From the NCBI GenBank assembly GCA_003194525.1, contig NBIV01000110.1, positions 1-64,000 of the forward strand: a stretch of DNA of 64,000 nt. Direction: 5' to 3'. The stretch is from Gracilariopsis chorda. Taxonomy: Eukaryota; Rhodophyta; Florideophyceae; Gracilariales; Gracilariaceae. The notes under the pieces are model-generated. The model worked only from the letters and a program-made list of their open reading frames with translations. It was not told the origin of the DNA and did not search any database. Every line of letters starts with the position of its first letter. Within the stretch, counting starts at the first letter, position 1. Of the stretch, positions 21,379 through 32,364 are shown piece after piece. The position numbers and the translations under genes are program-made.

Positions 21379-24373
21379 TCATCGAATAGTGATCTTCCAG
21401 GTTCCAGCGGCGGCTTTGACTCTTGGGTTCTGCACAGTAAGAGCGCCTGAAGTTCTCGAATAAACGAAGTTGATAACTCTGGAATCTGTGACAACTTCCT
21501 TCGGAGTGTCTCCTTCGTATCCCAAGATAATGATGCGTTCAATCTCCGCTTCACTGCCATCAAAAGCTGTGGCTCCCCCAGAAACTGTTTGCGCACTTAA
21601 CTCGCTGTTTTCGAAGGTAAACCGTCTCACTGCATATGCACCTGACTTATACTGGAAAGTTTTGCCGTCGTCCAAGTACAATTCGCCTTCAGCTTCCTTG
21701 CTAGCATTCAAGGCTACAACAAGAGTGAACGGGTCGTGCGCCATAGCCGCAGTACTACGACGACGACGTTCCTGTTTTGGAACAATCGTTCCTCCACGTT
21801 GAAATACGAACATTCTATCCAGGGTAACTTGCTGTTCGACATCTCCCGAATCAGTCACCTTCTTACCGTTGGCTTTCGGATGATAGAGGTCATACCAAGT
21901 TTCCCCATGCGGAATGTACACTCTGTGACTAGACACATCGTCCTCTAACACGGGCGCAACTAAAAGGGCATCTCCAACCATCCATTGTCGCTGGTTTGAA
22001 TCAGCTACCGAATCATTCGGAAAATGCCACCACAGAGGTCGCATTGGCGGTCCCATCGCGCTTTGTTTAAAGCCGAAACTCGTTCCCAAAGTGTGACCTA
22101 CGAATAATGTGTACCAGAACGGAATAAATGAATACCGTGTTCGAATCGCGGTTGAAATGTACGAAGTATGAGGTTCGCCGAATACCCAGGGCTCTCGGCG
22201 GTTTGTATCAAGATGAGAATGACCTCGGAAAAAACGGCTGAAACGCTGCTGCCTGGTACCATCTTGCTAGCAAGTTCGCAGATGGGTTTCCAAAGAAGCC
22301 ACCGACATCTGCTCCTGAGAATGTCATTCCACTTACTTGTAACGATAGCAACATTCGCACTGAACTTTCAAGATGATCCCAGGTCGCAGTGTTATCACCA
22401 GTCCAGATGGCGCCATACTTTTGGCTGCCGGCAAAAAAGCTTCTTGATAGCACGAATGGCCGGTCATCCCCGCCATGCCCTTTCAAAACTCCTTCATACG
22501 TAGCTTGCATTACATAATGACCATAGATATTATGAATATGACGATGCTCGACATTTCCATCGTGAATGAGATCCTTTTGCATCGTTCCTTCAGGTCCATT
22601 AAAAACTGATGGCTCATTCATATCAGTCCATGTGTACAAATTACCAGAATAGTGCGGATAATGCTTTGGATCAAACAAAGAACCCCACACTTCTCGCACT
22701 CTAGGGCTGGTGAAGTCAAAATAACTAGAAGACCCCGGCCAACACCATCCGTCGAAAGGTTTTCCATCTGGTTTCATCACGTACAGCTTTTGCTCTGCCG
22801 CCATTCGATGAATAGGGAACTTGTTATCCCTTTTGATATGAGGATCAATGATCGTGACCATCTTTCGTCCACGAGCGGCGATATGATTCTGAAGAGCAGT
22901 GGGATCGGGAAAGCGTTCGTAGTTCCATGTGAAGTATCGCTTGCCATCAGTATGTTCAATGTCAAGCCACAGGACATCGTACGGAAGGTCCAATTCATCA
23001 AATTTTGCGTCTACAGCTTTAGAATCGTCTTCGTCGCGATAGTTCCATCGACACTGATGATACCCAAGAGAGAACCGTTGCGGCATAGCAGGTGCGCCCG
23101 TTAGCCATATGTACTGTTCAAAAACATTGCTCGCACTAGGCCCAGGAAGAAAGTAAGTATCAATCATTCCCGTTTCGGCAAACCAATGTGTGTACTTCCC
23201 TTTCTCACGACGCGCCACGTCAACGTATGTTTCTGCAGAGTTGAGCCACAAAAAACCTGCGCTATTTTCACCCTGACGAGCTATCAAGAAAGGTATGGCA
23301 CCGTACAATCCTAGTGGTTTGTCCAGTTCAAACTCAAACACATCCAAGTTATAGAGGCGATACGGCTCGGATATGGCACTATTATCTGCTCCAATAGTAT
23401 CAGCTAGAGAAAACTGAACAGTTCGTTCGGGCAAACCATAAATGTGATCAGCGAAAGGAAAGGATATATCCACACCAATTGATTCAGGACCGCGAGGTTT
23501 AGAGTCTGTGTGAGTTTGATATCGCTCTTCCCAGCACCCATCGCAAGCGCCCGTTGAGCTATCATTGCCTTCATCGCTTGCCTCATTTCCAGGCCGAACT
23601 TCATGGGAGGAAATGGCATCATTGTATTCGATTTCATCGTCCATGTCACATTCCTCACATTGTTCTGATCCTGCATCATCTCCATTGTCAAATGCATGCA
23701 GCTCATCATTCGCCGGTGAGTGCTCTTCATGATCTAATAGTACATCAGAAGATGGGGACGGTGACGGTGACGGTGACGGGGATGGCGACGGAACTGGTTT
23801 TTCTTCAAATGATTCCAATAATAGCCTAGATTCGGCATTAAAAGACCCAAGGACGAGATCATCTTTCGTACGAACTATATCGGCTCGAAACACATCGTAG
23901 AACAGAACCACCTTAGAAGGTAAGCCGTCGATAATAAGCTCTGCTCTTTCTTCTCCCTTCACTATCTGCAGTGATTTCAAAGTTACTGGCCGAACATGAG
24001 GCATGATAATATCTTTGACAACGTATCTTTCATGCTTGACTGGCACGGCATCATCGATAACAACACGAAGTACTCCATTTGCAAAAGCAATTACGACTAG
24101 AATTAACGGCGGGCGGCCAGATGCATTGATTGAGCCTGTCAGAGCACTTTTTCCTCGCCATGTGGTCAAGGCCAGTGAATCAGCGGCAAGCTTGTACGCC
24201 AATTCTCCTTGCGGGGCAAAGAATCGGTGACGGCGACCAAAGCCAAGATCCGAACACGTCTTCAGCTTTGACCATTCTGTTGCTTTTGATGAGCATGAAA
24301 GCAAAAAAAACGACAAGATCGCCAGGAAAAAAGAATGGGGAGCCATCAGGGGCAACGCTAACAGACTCTTCAC
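21379..24373 (-). CDS. GANAB: Glucosidase II alpha subunit (GH31), with one apparent frameshift
   Basis: The protein trims glucose from N-glycans in the ER lumen. It starts with a signal peptide (LAILSFFLLSCSS), an N-terminal GH31 sandwich, an acidic insert with a Ser-Pro run (about residues 200-285), then the catalytic barrel with WLDIEHTDG, nucleophile D584 in WTDMNEP and acid/base D660 in WTGDNTATW. Near plus position 22230 the frame shifts by one base at a T6 run (minus strand): upstream the frame reads AFQPFF then stops at 22208; in the neighbouring frame RGHSHLDTNRREPWVFGEPH follows at once and continues through GTSFGFKQSAMGP to a stop at 21379. This is conserved GH31 sequence on both sides, so the cause is either a one-base homopolymer sequencing error or a recent inactivating mutation, not an intron. 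Total length would be near the usual 900-1000 residues. Confidence 0.88.
23755..23792. repeat. In-frame (GGTGAC)n microsatellite coding a Ser-Pro run
   Basis: Repeated GGTGAC hexamers on the plus strand encode alternating Pro-Ser on the minus strand inside the acidic insert of glucosidase II alpha. Length is likely variable between individuals. Confidence 0.75.
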
Positions 24374-24921
24374 GGGCTGAACCGAATTATCGCTCGCTAT
24401 CTATCGTTCCAAAGCCTGCAAGATAAATCACCTGCAGTTCAAGAAGGAACGGCCCGGACCCTGAGACGCTTCCTGCCTTAATGCGAAGTGGTGATTCTCG
24501 AGAGATCTCACTTCATAGCTCCTCTGCTCTTCTACTTAGTATTCAAGATCGAGAATCACCAATCCAGACGGTAGCGATTCTGCTTCATTCCCCACTTCCA
24601 CAAGGAACCACTGAAAGAAACCAATGATTTTGAGCGGAGTTCAACGAAAGAATTCTGTCGAAAGAACCCAAAAAATAGTGAAGAAAGTACCCAGTGTTAT
24701 GGTCGATCAGCAGTCTGACTTTGCTAGATGACAGTGTGTTACTTGTACCGTTTACACGTAGCCTTGTACCTACAGGCGAAGACGCCATCCGGTAAATGGT
24801 CAGGGCTGGAAGACAAGCCCCTTCCTTTGGCATCATACCAACGGTACGGTTCGCGTAGGAGTGCTTAGGTCTACCCTTCAACCGTTATTCCTCGTTCGAG
24901 GAAGGTACGAAGAGTAAAGCG

Positions 24922-24960
<39 letters not shown>

Positions 24961-25538
24961 TTTACTGGTACACTAGTTTAATCCTACTTGTGCAGAAGTA
25001 AAGCGTCAGTTCTCCGAAAAAGTCAAGGGATGCGACTGGACTTCGGGCTGAGGACATACGTAGATGTTTCCTTGTAAACAACAATCGAAGAGTTGTTATT
25101 TAATGGAAGAGAAGCCCAGGTTTGGTTCTATGCTTTAGAGCTGATCATGCCAACCCGACAATTCACAAAACAAACAGGATACAGAGGTGCAACTGGACAT
25201 ATAAGCAAATGAAGCACCAAAACGGGACTTTGGTTTCCCCTTCGATGAAAGAGCAATATACTATTACGCCCAACGTCTGCCTTTCCAAGCCTTTCAGGGA
25301 CTGCAATTCTCACAGAGCAACACCAGTTTAGCCTTGTAATACACGAGTTGTTCTTCGTGCATTGAAAGATTGCTTGCCTACGCGAAACACTGTTGAATGA
25401 ATGTAAAAAGCTGTAAAGCGTCGAAAACATGGATCGTCGCGCTTCAAGTGTAGAATGTCTCACGGCATCGTATACTACGGATCACGTCCATAGTCAATTA
25501 TTGTACAAACTAGTCAAGAAAACGTTCCTGACAGTAGC
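24374..25538. other. Intergenic region with a 12-bp inverted repeat and a CT tract
   Basis: GGTGATTCTCGA (24490-24501) and TCGAGAATCACC (24549-24560) are perfect inverted copies 47 bp apart, within 190 bp upstream of the glucosidase II start. They could be paired regulator sites. No supportable gene. Confidence 0.5.
24922..24964. repeat. (CT)n microsatellite
   Basis: About twenty TC units with one TTTC interruption. Confidence 0.95.
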
Positions 25539-26255
25539 TCAAATGTCTCGTCCAGTGACTGGTAAGGCACTATGGTGGCAGATATACCATTGCCCATTCT
25601 TCTTCGTGAATATGTTGATGGCGTTCATGATAGTGTTTTCTCCTTTCCCATTGTTCGCTTCCCAGTCTGTTGAGTGTTCTTCGCAGGTGACGTATGCAAC
25701 TGAACCCCTCATTGTAATGCAAACATTCTTCACGTCAATCTGAGGAATGCCGGCAGAGAAAACATAACCAAAACTGTTTATCACCTCCAAGTACCCTGAG
25801 ACTAACGGTCCTAAGGGGTGTTTACATGAAGCGGAATCTTCCTGGAGCCAACTAGCAGCAATGTCGACAATAGAACCGTAGGAAAACGCTTTGTAGAACT
25901 TCATATGGGCAGAAAGCACAGCAACATATGCTCCAGATTGCAGTCGCACCAACTTATCACGGATACCCGAAGCCCGCTTGAAATCCTCTAATTGCAGCGC
26001 GTCGTCAAGGTCTTCCTCAAGAATCTGCAGTTGCTCATCCTTGGCAAAATCAACATCGACGGGACCTCGTTTCCAGGCAGGTTGCTCGGTGCAACAATGA
26101 ATACGCGCCCGATGCACAGGCTGCGTAGTAGTGACAGGTTTAAGAAGTGGTCGGCTTCCACAATGTTTTCCAATAACGCTAGAGCGAGGATTGCGAGACC
26201 TAGAATAAAAAGGAGTATGAAGTAAGAACGCCAAGCTCATCTTTGAAGAAGGCAA
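25539..26255 (-). CDS. Plastid-type protein with UVR motif and SnoaL-like (NTF2-fold) domain
   Basis: The 238-residue protein starts with a Ser/Arg-rich, acid-poor leader of about 55 residues that looks like a transit peptide. Residues of about 77-105 form a UVR motif (helix-loop-helix first seen in UvrB/UvrC; LEEDLDDALQLEDFKRASGIRDKL pattern, here cited by its key E/D, L and R-A positions). Residues of about 112-235 read as an NTF2-like/SnoaL_3 fold ending in the pattern FTKKNGQWYICHHS. UVR motifs in plastids mediate protein-protein contacts, for example in Clp adaptors and EXECUTER proteins. A plant-type UVR + SnoaL protein of unknown role has the same layout. A second Met six residues in (26240) is an alternative start. 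Confidence 0.7.
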   Translation of the reverse strand: MPSSKMSLAFLLHTPFYSRSRNPRSSVIGKHCGSRPLLKPVTTTQPVHRARIHCCTEQPAWKRGPVDVDFAKDEQLQILEEDLDDALQLEDFKRASGIRDKLVRLQSGAYVAVLSAHMKFYKAFSYGSIVDIAASWLQEDSASCKHPLGPLVSGYLEVINSFGYVFSAGIPQIDVKNVCITMRGSVAYVTCEEHSTDWEANNGKGENTIMNAINIFTKKNGQWYICHHSALPVTGRDI

Positions 26256-26803
26256 GAGGGAGTACTTCGAAAAACAGTTTCACGTGTTCCACTCCGTGCG
26301 AACGTAGCAGACCGTTCCGGAATGAGAGCATTTGTTTTAAGGATACGCGCATCAGAATGAAGACTGCTTGTCATGATTGCATATTCCACGCGTGTCCTGC
26401 TGTGAAAATACGCCATCGTCAGCCGTATATGAGTACGCACAGCGAAGCACGTAGCGCCCATCGGGATTTGTGGACGAGTTTGCATGAGGACAAACGCACA
26501 TTTCCGTCACCCGCCTCCAGCCGCAAGTTCCATTGTGCAAAATCTTGTATTATTCGGTCCTCAATTTGCACCATTCGCTGTACGAAGGTAGCGGTCCCCT
26601 ACCGCTTTAACCCTTTACCTTGCTACCGTTTACCTTGGAAGTGATGCGCGTGGGATACTCCAGGCACTTTCGCCAGGAACGACTGACGGATCATCCATTG
26701 AAGAAGGTTAGCTACCTTTGTACCCTTCGAATTGTCGTTTAACCCTTACCCCGTTTCCACAAATATTAGTAACCCTTCGTACGTAAGTGCTTCTGTACAT
26801 AGC
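26256..26803. other. Intergenic; two dispersed TTAACCCTTTACC-type motifs
   Basis: TTAACCCTTTACC at 26607-26619 and TTAACCCTTACC at 26739-26750 lie in the same orientation 120 bp apart. No supportable gene. Confidence 0.5.
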
Positions 26804-27841
26804 TTAGAGCGACTCGGTCCTCTTGGTTTCTCTACTGTGTTCGGTGGTGCACTGTCCAAGCTCTTCAAAATGCTCCTTACGCATGCAGATTAATGCTTGC
26901 TTAAGCGAAGGGTCCATACCACCTGTTCCCTCTTCGAAAAAGTTGCAGTTGCATTGTTTAAGCGATGCTCTCTTGATAGATGATTGGTATTCAAGCAGTA
27001 TCTTCACAAAATCCCAGGCAGTCAGATCAGGCCATAGTACGGGGTAGAAGCAAAGCACAGATTCGCTGCACTCGTATAACAAAAAATCGCTAAGTCTTGT
27101 TTCACCAGAGGTTCTCACTACCAACTGGGGATGCATACAGGCATCTCCCCCCTTGGCCCAACCAGTAGATAAACAGGCAGCAACGGCTTCATCAGTGACC
27201 ACGTCCGGAGAGAGGCCGCGATTACGTACAATCGTAGAGAGGTCAGCGACTGCGTTGGCCATATCATAGCGTGATGTATAGCTGAAACATATATTCAGTA
27301 CGGGACCGTCCCTGTAGCGCATGGTTTCTCGCATAATTCGTGTCATATTCTGCCGCAGTTTCGTAGGCACGCGCTGGAGATCCCCCAAAAACCTTACCCG
27401 AACTCGATTGCTATGAATGATGTGCACCTCTTCCCACATTCTTTCAGCCTCCTCCTGACCAATTTTCATGATTTCATTCACTTCTGCGCTTGAGCGTTTG
27501 AAGTTTTCAAGTGACCACGCGTACACTGTAACAGTCTTCACCCCAGCTTGCAGACACCAGTCTAACACGTCTATAAATCTTCTTTTCCCCATTCTATGCC
27601 CACTACCTGATGGTACGTTTGATTTGGCTGCCCATCTGCGGTTTCCATCCATTATGAAGGCTATATGTTCGGGTATGGGACCATACCGAACTGCGCGAAT
27701 TGCGGTTTTCTGTAGAAAACTGATCCTCGAAAGCAAACCGAAGCATGTAGATATCGTGATGAATGAAAGATATACTACCAACGGGCTCATAACCAATAGA
27801 AGCGGAAAGGCAGATTCCGCGAGGGCGCCTTGCAAACTCAT
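26804..27841 (-). CDS. cis-Prenyltransferase, dehydrodolichyl diphosphate synthase type
   Basis: The 345-residue enzyme adds isopentenyl units in cis configuration to make the long-chain polyprenyl diphosphate used for dolichol. A hydrophobic N-terminal segment (about residues 12-40) suggests ER membrane association. Conserved regions are the catalytic D65 in AFIMDGNRRWA, SLENFKRS (about 110-117), CFSYTSRYDM (about 185-194) and RTSGETRLSDFLL (R243, R249), followed by FYPVLWPDL. The C-terminus lacks the RxG motif that NgBR/NUS1-type partner subunits and some single-chain enzymes carry, so by analogy with DHDDS it may need a partner. Product length cannot be read from the sequence. It works upstream of glucosidase II in the same N-glycosylation pathway. 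Confidence 0.9.
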   Translation of the reverse strand: MSLQGALAESAFPLLLVMSPLVVYLSFITISTCFGLLSRISFLQKTAIRAVRYGPIPEHIAFIMDGNRRWAAKSNVPSGSGHRMGKRRFIDVLDWCLQAGVKTVTVYAWSLENFKRSSAEVNEIMKIGQEEAERMWEEVHIIHSNRVRVRFLGDLQRVPTKLRQNMTRIMRETMRYRDGPVLNICFSYTSRYDMANAVADLSTIVRNRGLSPDVVTDEAVAACLSTGWAKGGDACMHPQLVVRTSGETRLSDFLLYECSESVLCFYPVLWPDLTAWDFVKILLEYQSSIKRASLKQCNCNFFEEGTGGMDPSLKQALICMRKEHFEELGQCTTEHSRETKRTESL

Positions 27842-28674
27842 GATAGTGGCACACCTTGTTTAAGAAGTTGCGTCCATGCGATTTGACGATGAATATCAGA
27901 AATTCTCCGCTACCAGCCGAGCTTGTTAAGAGAGATCGCCTTCTTATGTCGGTATGTGAAACTCTTGATCGCCTGATGCACCTGAGATGTCAAACAATGT
28001 TATCAAGAGGGTGACGAGAATTAGCGTTCTAAAGCCACCTCTCCGACGGTTGCTGGGATGGAGAATGCACCGTTGTCTATGTGAACGATCAGCCAATCAT
28101 TCGTGCCGTGCTTTCTCTATCAATTATTGCACCTCAGTCAATGTTCTGATAATTAACCGCACAATTAAGCACAGCGTTGCCAGTGGTAACCCTTTAGCCT
28201 GAAGAAGTCTGTGGAAATAGGCTACCCAGATTCTGTTCAAATTTAAATCAATGCAAAGTATAGCTTGATCCGCCAATCTTGGCCATCGGCATCGATAGCA
28301 GAAGGCTATCCGTCTACCCCTTATCCCCAGCGATACAGCTGACCGAACCTCGTTTTAACCGTTTATCTATCCCTGGCACGTGGGTTGATTGGAGGCTCCT
28401 TGAACCACAATGTGAGTTATGCAACAGCGTAAAGGCTGTAGTCCAGACCACCATAGCGCAACCTGGCTGCCGTTTTTACTACGTTACCTCTGAACGAAAT
28501 CCGCGGGAGGTGACCAAGAGGTCGATTTCCATCAAGTGACAAGAATCCTATTGACGCCTATATATCACGCCATGTCTGTTCCGCGGCGATGAAATGAGAT
28601 TTTCATCAACATATCGCAAAGACGAGTCCTCGTTTTGTTCTCATCCCAAGTTCGGATGCACTTGAACTATATTC
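27842..28674. other. Divergent intergenic region between the cis-prenyltransferase and TERT
   Basis: A CTATATATCA element at 28558-28567, about 110 bp before the TERT start, could be its TATA box. I see no other structure and no gene. Confidence 0.45.
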
Positions 28675-31600
28675 ATGTATCTAAATTCCGAGAAGAACGC
28701 CCCAGTACACAGCCAAGGGTTGTGCCATGTCGCGCGCCGGTTTTTCCCGAGCGCCATATTGTTCGAACAGTATGTTGAGATTCTTAACAAATCCTTGTCG
28801 GTGAAAATTGAGATGCGGGCTAGCTCAGATCCTCCTTCGTACAATCGTCTCATAGACTGTCTTCTTGTCGCTTTTCCTTTCAATCCGACTTTTCCCGCTA
28901 ATGCTTCCGCAGGTGTACCATTGAACGGTGTAACCATGGATGACCTACTCGCTCATGTGATCGGTGCATCATTGCGTAAACACAATCAGCGTAATAGCTC
29001 ACTTAAACCTGAGCAAGCCAACATTCTTTGCATGGGATTCAGTCTCTCCGAGGAAGACGGTCCTGGGAGCATGTTTCGGGACTTGGATGTGCGAGGCCCC
29101 TCCGCCTCTATACAGCAACTCCGTACACGAGCTTTTCGTATATTGCTTTCACGAATTGGTCATGTTGTCATGCGTTATATTCTCATGCACGGGACGTTTA
29201 TCTTGAGGGTTGACGAAAAACCTCGAGATTCCTTATCCAAAGGGAAACGAATTTATGAAGAATATCCGCCGTCCGTTTTTCTTCAACTATGTGGACCGTC
29301 GTCTACTCCAAACGATGCTATCAAGCGAAAACAATTATCAGATGGGGGAAAGCGATTGAGTGCTACAGTCGGCTCTGAAATTGTTATTAAACGCGATGTT
29401 TTGTATCGCACGCCCCCGTCGGCTCATCGCTTCAAGAACTCATGGGGCCCTCTGCAGTCACATAATCCAGGGCTTCCATCAACGCATCACTTGCAACGCT
29501 TCAAACCGTCACTGAAAAGCGCAGAGCATTTGATCCGGATAATATTTCCTTCCTGCCATCTTCAGAACAATAGAGGCAGCGTCGATGACTTGCTTTCCTG
29601 TGCTGAGAGCGGGACAAGACGCATCCATAGTTACGATATAACTGCTTCGAATCTGATGAAGACAATCAAAAAGAAGAACAAGTTGCGAACCATACCGCAT
29701 CGGCTAAGAACGTTCATTCCAATCTCGAGAGACATTTTGAGACGTACACAAAAGCACTCCTTCCGTCGTCTTCTTGGACTCTTCTGTCCGCTACCGTCGA
29801 GGTTTCGCGAAAACGATATCTCAAGCGCTCGCCTTCTTAGTATGTACACGAATCCAAGAAATGTTGCCAAATATTTGAGTGCATGCATTCAAACAGCTTT
29901 TCCTGGAGACGTGTTTGGGTCATCGAGAAATAGGGAATTGGTTTACAAGTCCGTAAATCATTTCGTTTGCAAGAGAAACGAGAAGGAACGGTTTGACGTT
30001 CGCCGATTCTTGTCCAGGGGGGGTTTCAAAACATGCGATGTACCATGGCTACACCGCCGAGGCGCTAATGGACACCGAACAGCTAATCCAGCTGACCTTC
30101 GCTATCGAACTGATAGAATCTTTGAGTTTATGACATGGCTTTTTCGCGGTTTTCTCATTCCGATCATCAACCAGAGTTTCTATGTTACTGAGGCGGACAG
30201 ACATCGTTATAGAGTTTTCTACTATCGGCGAGAGATATGGACTTTTCTGCACGATCGAGCCGAAAAGCAACATTATGAAGACAGCCAGCGGTTTGAAATC
30301 ATACCGAAAGATGAACTCAATGAGCGTTGTCGCCAGCAGATCAGCTTGACTTCCGCGACTAACTGGTCAAAGTTTTCGGCATTTGTGTATAATGATATGC
30401 GTTTCGTTCCAAAAAAGGCCTCACTACGCGGCATTCAGCGACCAAGAGCAAAACTTCTTCTACTAGCCAAGTCAGATATGAAACAAGTTTCAGTTCGGGA
30501 ACTGCGAAGGAAAAAGAAGGCTGCGTACCATGCTGTCATGAAAGATTTCGTCAAAATATTATCCTCTGAGGCTGTCAAAAGAGAATCGATTTCTGGAGCA
30601 GGAGTTTTTGGTTTGGACGGAATATACCGCAAGTTTCTCAATATGAAAAATGCCTGGGAATGTGAAGGCTGTCCCCGAATGTTTGTGTCAACAGTAGACA
30701 TCAAGACGAGCTTCGATACAATACCTCTCAAGACCTTGTTCGAGGAGGTAATGCCCAATCTGCTTTCTGAAGATAGCTATGTTCTTATCAAGTACAAATT
30801 ATCCAAACCAGACTTTGCCACAGGGAATGTATTACATCGCTTCTCAACTTATGTTTGTACCGAACCTGGGGAGGAGGCATCTTTCTGTTCAGTGTTGAAG
30901 ACTAAACTAGCTCGTGCTCATGCGGGAGGACTCTTCTTGGACCTAGTATGGATGACAACATGGAACAAAAGGTCCATATGCGACTCACTCTCCAAAGCGC
31001 TTAGAAACAACTTCGTATCGGTGTCCCGTCGTAGGTATAACAAATCATCAAGTTCAGGCTTTGCAATTCAGCGCCATGGCTTACCCCAAGGTCATCCAGT
31101 GTCTCAATTGTTGACGTCACTTTTCTACGGTTACGTAGAAAGGCATGACCTTCAAGATTTTCTCGGACCTCCAGGTTCTGGTTCCGTACACAAGCTCCCT
31201 GCATATAGAAAAGCTGAACAGCTCAAAGTATGTGCAGATGATATACAAAAATCAGTTTCTCTACTGATGAGGCTTGTTGATGATACAATTTATTTCACGT
31301 CATCAAGAGAAAAAGCAACCCAGTTCCTTCATCGAGTGACAGAAGAATCGAGATCTGCTGCGTACGGCTTCTCAGTTAACAAGGACAAGACAAAGACAAA
31401 TTTCAGAACATTGGCTTCAAAAGCACCTCAGCGCTTCATACCATGGTGCGGAATCCTCATAGACACCAAGAACCTCGAACTGCGAGGGGATTATGCGCGA
31501 TACAAGCCCGTCTCAGATGATCGTCTCCGAAACGCCATTAGGATTGACTATGACCATGATCCCTGTCGCAGATTGGCAGAACGAGCATTCTCATGTTTCA

Positions 31601-32082
31601 AACCGAAGTTGCACCCACTGCTATTTGATGGTCGGATCAACTCCCGTTCAACAGTGGCACTGAACGTCTATCAGTCATCTCTATTGTCATGCCTTAAGCT
31701 ATGCTCGTACGTTATGGAAATCAAGCCAGAAAACACAAGCTTCCTCATTTCAGTGGTGGAAAAAACTGTTTCGAAGTTTGTGTATCTTCTACATCGATCT
31801 GTAACATCTCGTAGAGCAAAAGAACATGAATGCCATATTCCGTTGTCTTCCCTTGAACTTCGATACATATGTACTCACTCCTATTACACTGCAATCAAGA
31901 AAAAACTTCGGCCACGCCGGAAGATGCGAAAGCTAGCTGACGCATGCATCAGCTTTCTTTCCAGTTCTATGCAACGCACTCATGCTACATTGAAATCTCA
32001 AAAGGCTGATAACATTATCTCACAACTTTGTGACAAAATGGCTGCAAAGGATTGCAACAATCTATGGGATCTTAGATTATAA
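28675..32082 (+). CDS. TERT: Telomerase reverse transcriptase, single exon
   Basis: The 1135-residue protein is the catalytic subunit that extends chromosome ends. The TERT-specific T motif is clear at about residues 487-520 (FEFMTWLFRGFLIPIINQSF then the FYVTE/RVFYYR block), preceded by the CP/QFP-type RNA-binding region (from about 420). RT motifs follow: motif 1/2 with MRFVPKKASLRG (about 575), A with VDIKTSFD (about 672), B' with HGLPQGHPVSQ (about 800), C with LVDD (about 868, TERT-type L-V-D-D), D, and motif E with PWCGILI (about 922). All three catalytic aspartates are present. Length matches plant and animal TERT (about 1100). The start chosen is the first Met of the frame; an N-terminal TEN-type region is likely but diverged. 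No intron is seen, unusual compared with plants and animals. It is convergent with the next gene, 282 bp apart. Confidence 0.93.
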   Translation: MYLNSEKNAPVHSQGLCHVARRFFPSAILFEQYVEILNKSLSVKIEMRASSDPPSYNRLIDCLLVAFPFNPTFPANASAGVPLNGVTMDDLLAHVIGASLRKHNQRNSSLKPEQANILCMGFSLSEEDGPGSMFRDLDVRGPSASIQQLRTRAFRILLSRIGHVVMRYILMHGTFILRVDEKPRDSLSKGKRIYEEYPPSVFLQLCGPSSTPNDAIKRKQLSDGGKRLSATVGSEIVIKRDVLYRTPPSAHRFKNSWGPLQSHNPGLPSTHHLQRFKPSLKSAEHLIRIIFPSCHLQNNRGSVDDLLSCAESGTRRIHSYDITASNLMKTIKKKNKLRTIPHRLRTFIPISRDILRRTQKHSFRRLLGLFCPLPSRFRENDISSARLLSMYTNPRNVAKYLSACIQTAFPGDVFGSSRNRELVYKSVNHFVCKRNEKERFDVRRFLSRGGFKTCDVPWLHRRGANGHRTANPADLRYRTDRIFEFMTWLFRGFLIPIINQSFYVTEADRHRYRVFYYRREIWTFLHDRAEKQHYEDSQRFEIIPKDELNERCRQQISLTSATNWSKFSAFVYNDMRFVPKKASLRGIQRPRAKLLLLAKSDMKQVSVRELRRKKKAAYHAVMKDFVKILSSEAVKRESISGAGVFGLDGIYRKFLNMKNAWECEGCPRMFVSTVDIKTSFDTIPLKTLFEEVMPNLLSEDSYVLIKYKLSKPDFATGNVLHRFSTYVCTEPGEEASFCSVLKTKLARAHAGGLFLDLVWMTTWNKRSICDSLSKALRNNFVSVSRRRYNKSSSSGFAIQRHGLPQGHPVSQLLTSLFYGYVERHDLQDFLGPPGSGSVHKLPAYRKAEQLKVCADDIQKSVSLLMRLVDDTIYFTSSREKATQFLHRVTEESRSAAYGFSVNKDKTKTNFRTLASKAPQRFIPWCGILIDTKNLELRGDYARYKPVSDDRLRNAIRIDYDHDPCRRLAERAFSCFKPKLHPLLFDGRINSRSTVALNVYQSSLLSCLKLCSYVMEIKPENTSFLISVVEKTVSKFVYLLHRSVTSRRAKEHECHIPLSSLELRYICTHSYYTAIKKKLRPRRKMRKLADACISFLSSSMQRTHATLKSQKADNIISQLCDKMAAKDCNNLWDLRL

Positions 32083-32364
32083 TGTGCAGATAAAACAACG
32101 AAGAAATACAATATGCGGATCCTATCTTTTCCCTCTCTTGAACAAAAAGAAAACCCCTGTCTCCACAACTGGACAACGAGAGTAGCGCATAAATCTGTGC
32201 AAGTAACATAGTTAAGCTGAGCGGCTTGTTTAACTCAGCATGTATCGTCATATGGGTACATAATTCGACAAGATGAAATAGCGAAAGCGGGAATGAACAT
32301 TGCAAAGTCTCCTTGTGCTTCCCCTTCCTCAGAAACTCCTTCTCCTTTTGCAATCGTGTGGAAG

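Noticed and set aside
24922-24964. CRISPR or tandem gene repeat
   Set aside because: Simple dinucleotide microsatellite; no spacer structure anywhere in the window resembles a CRISPR array.
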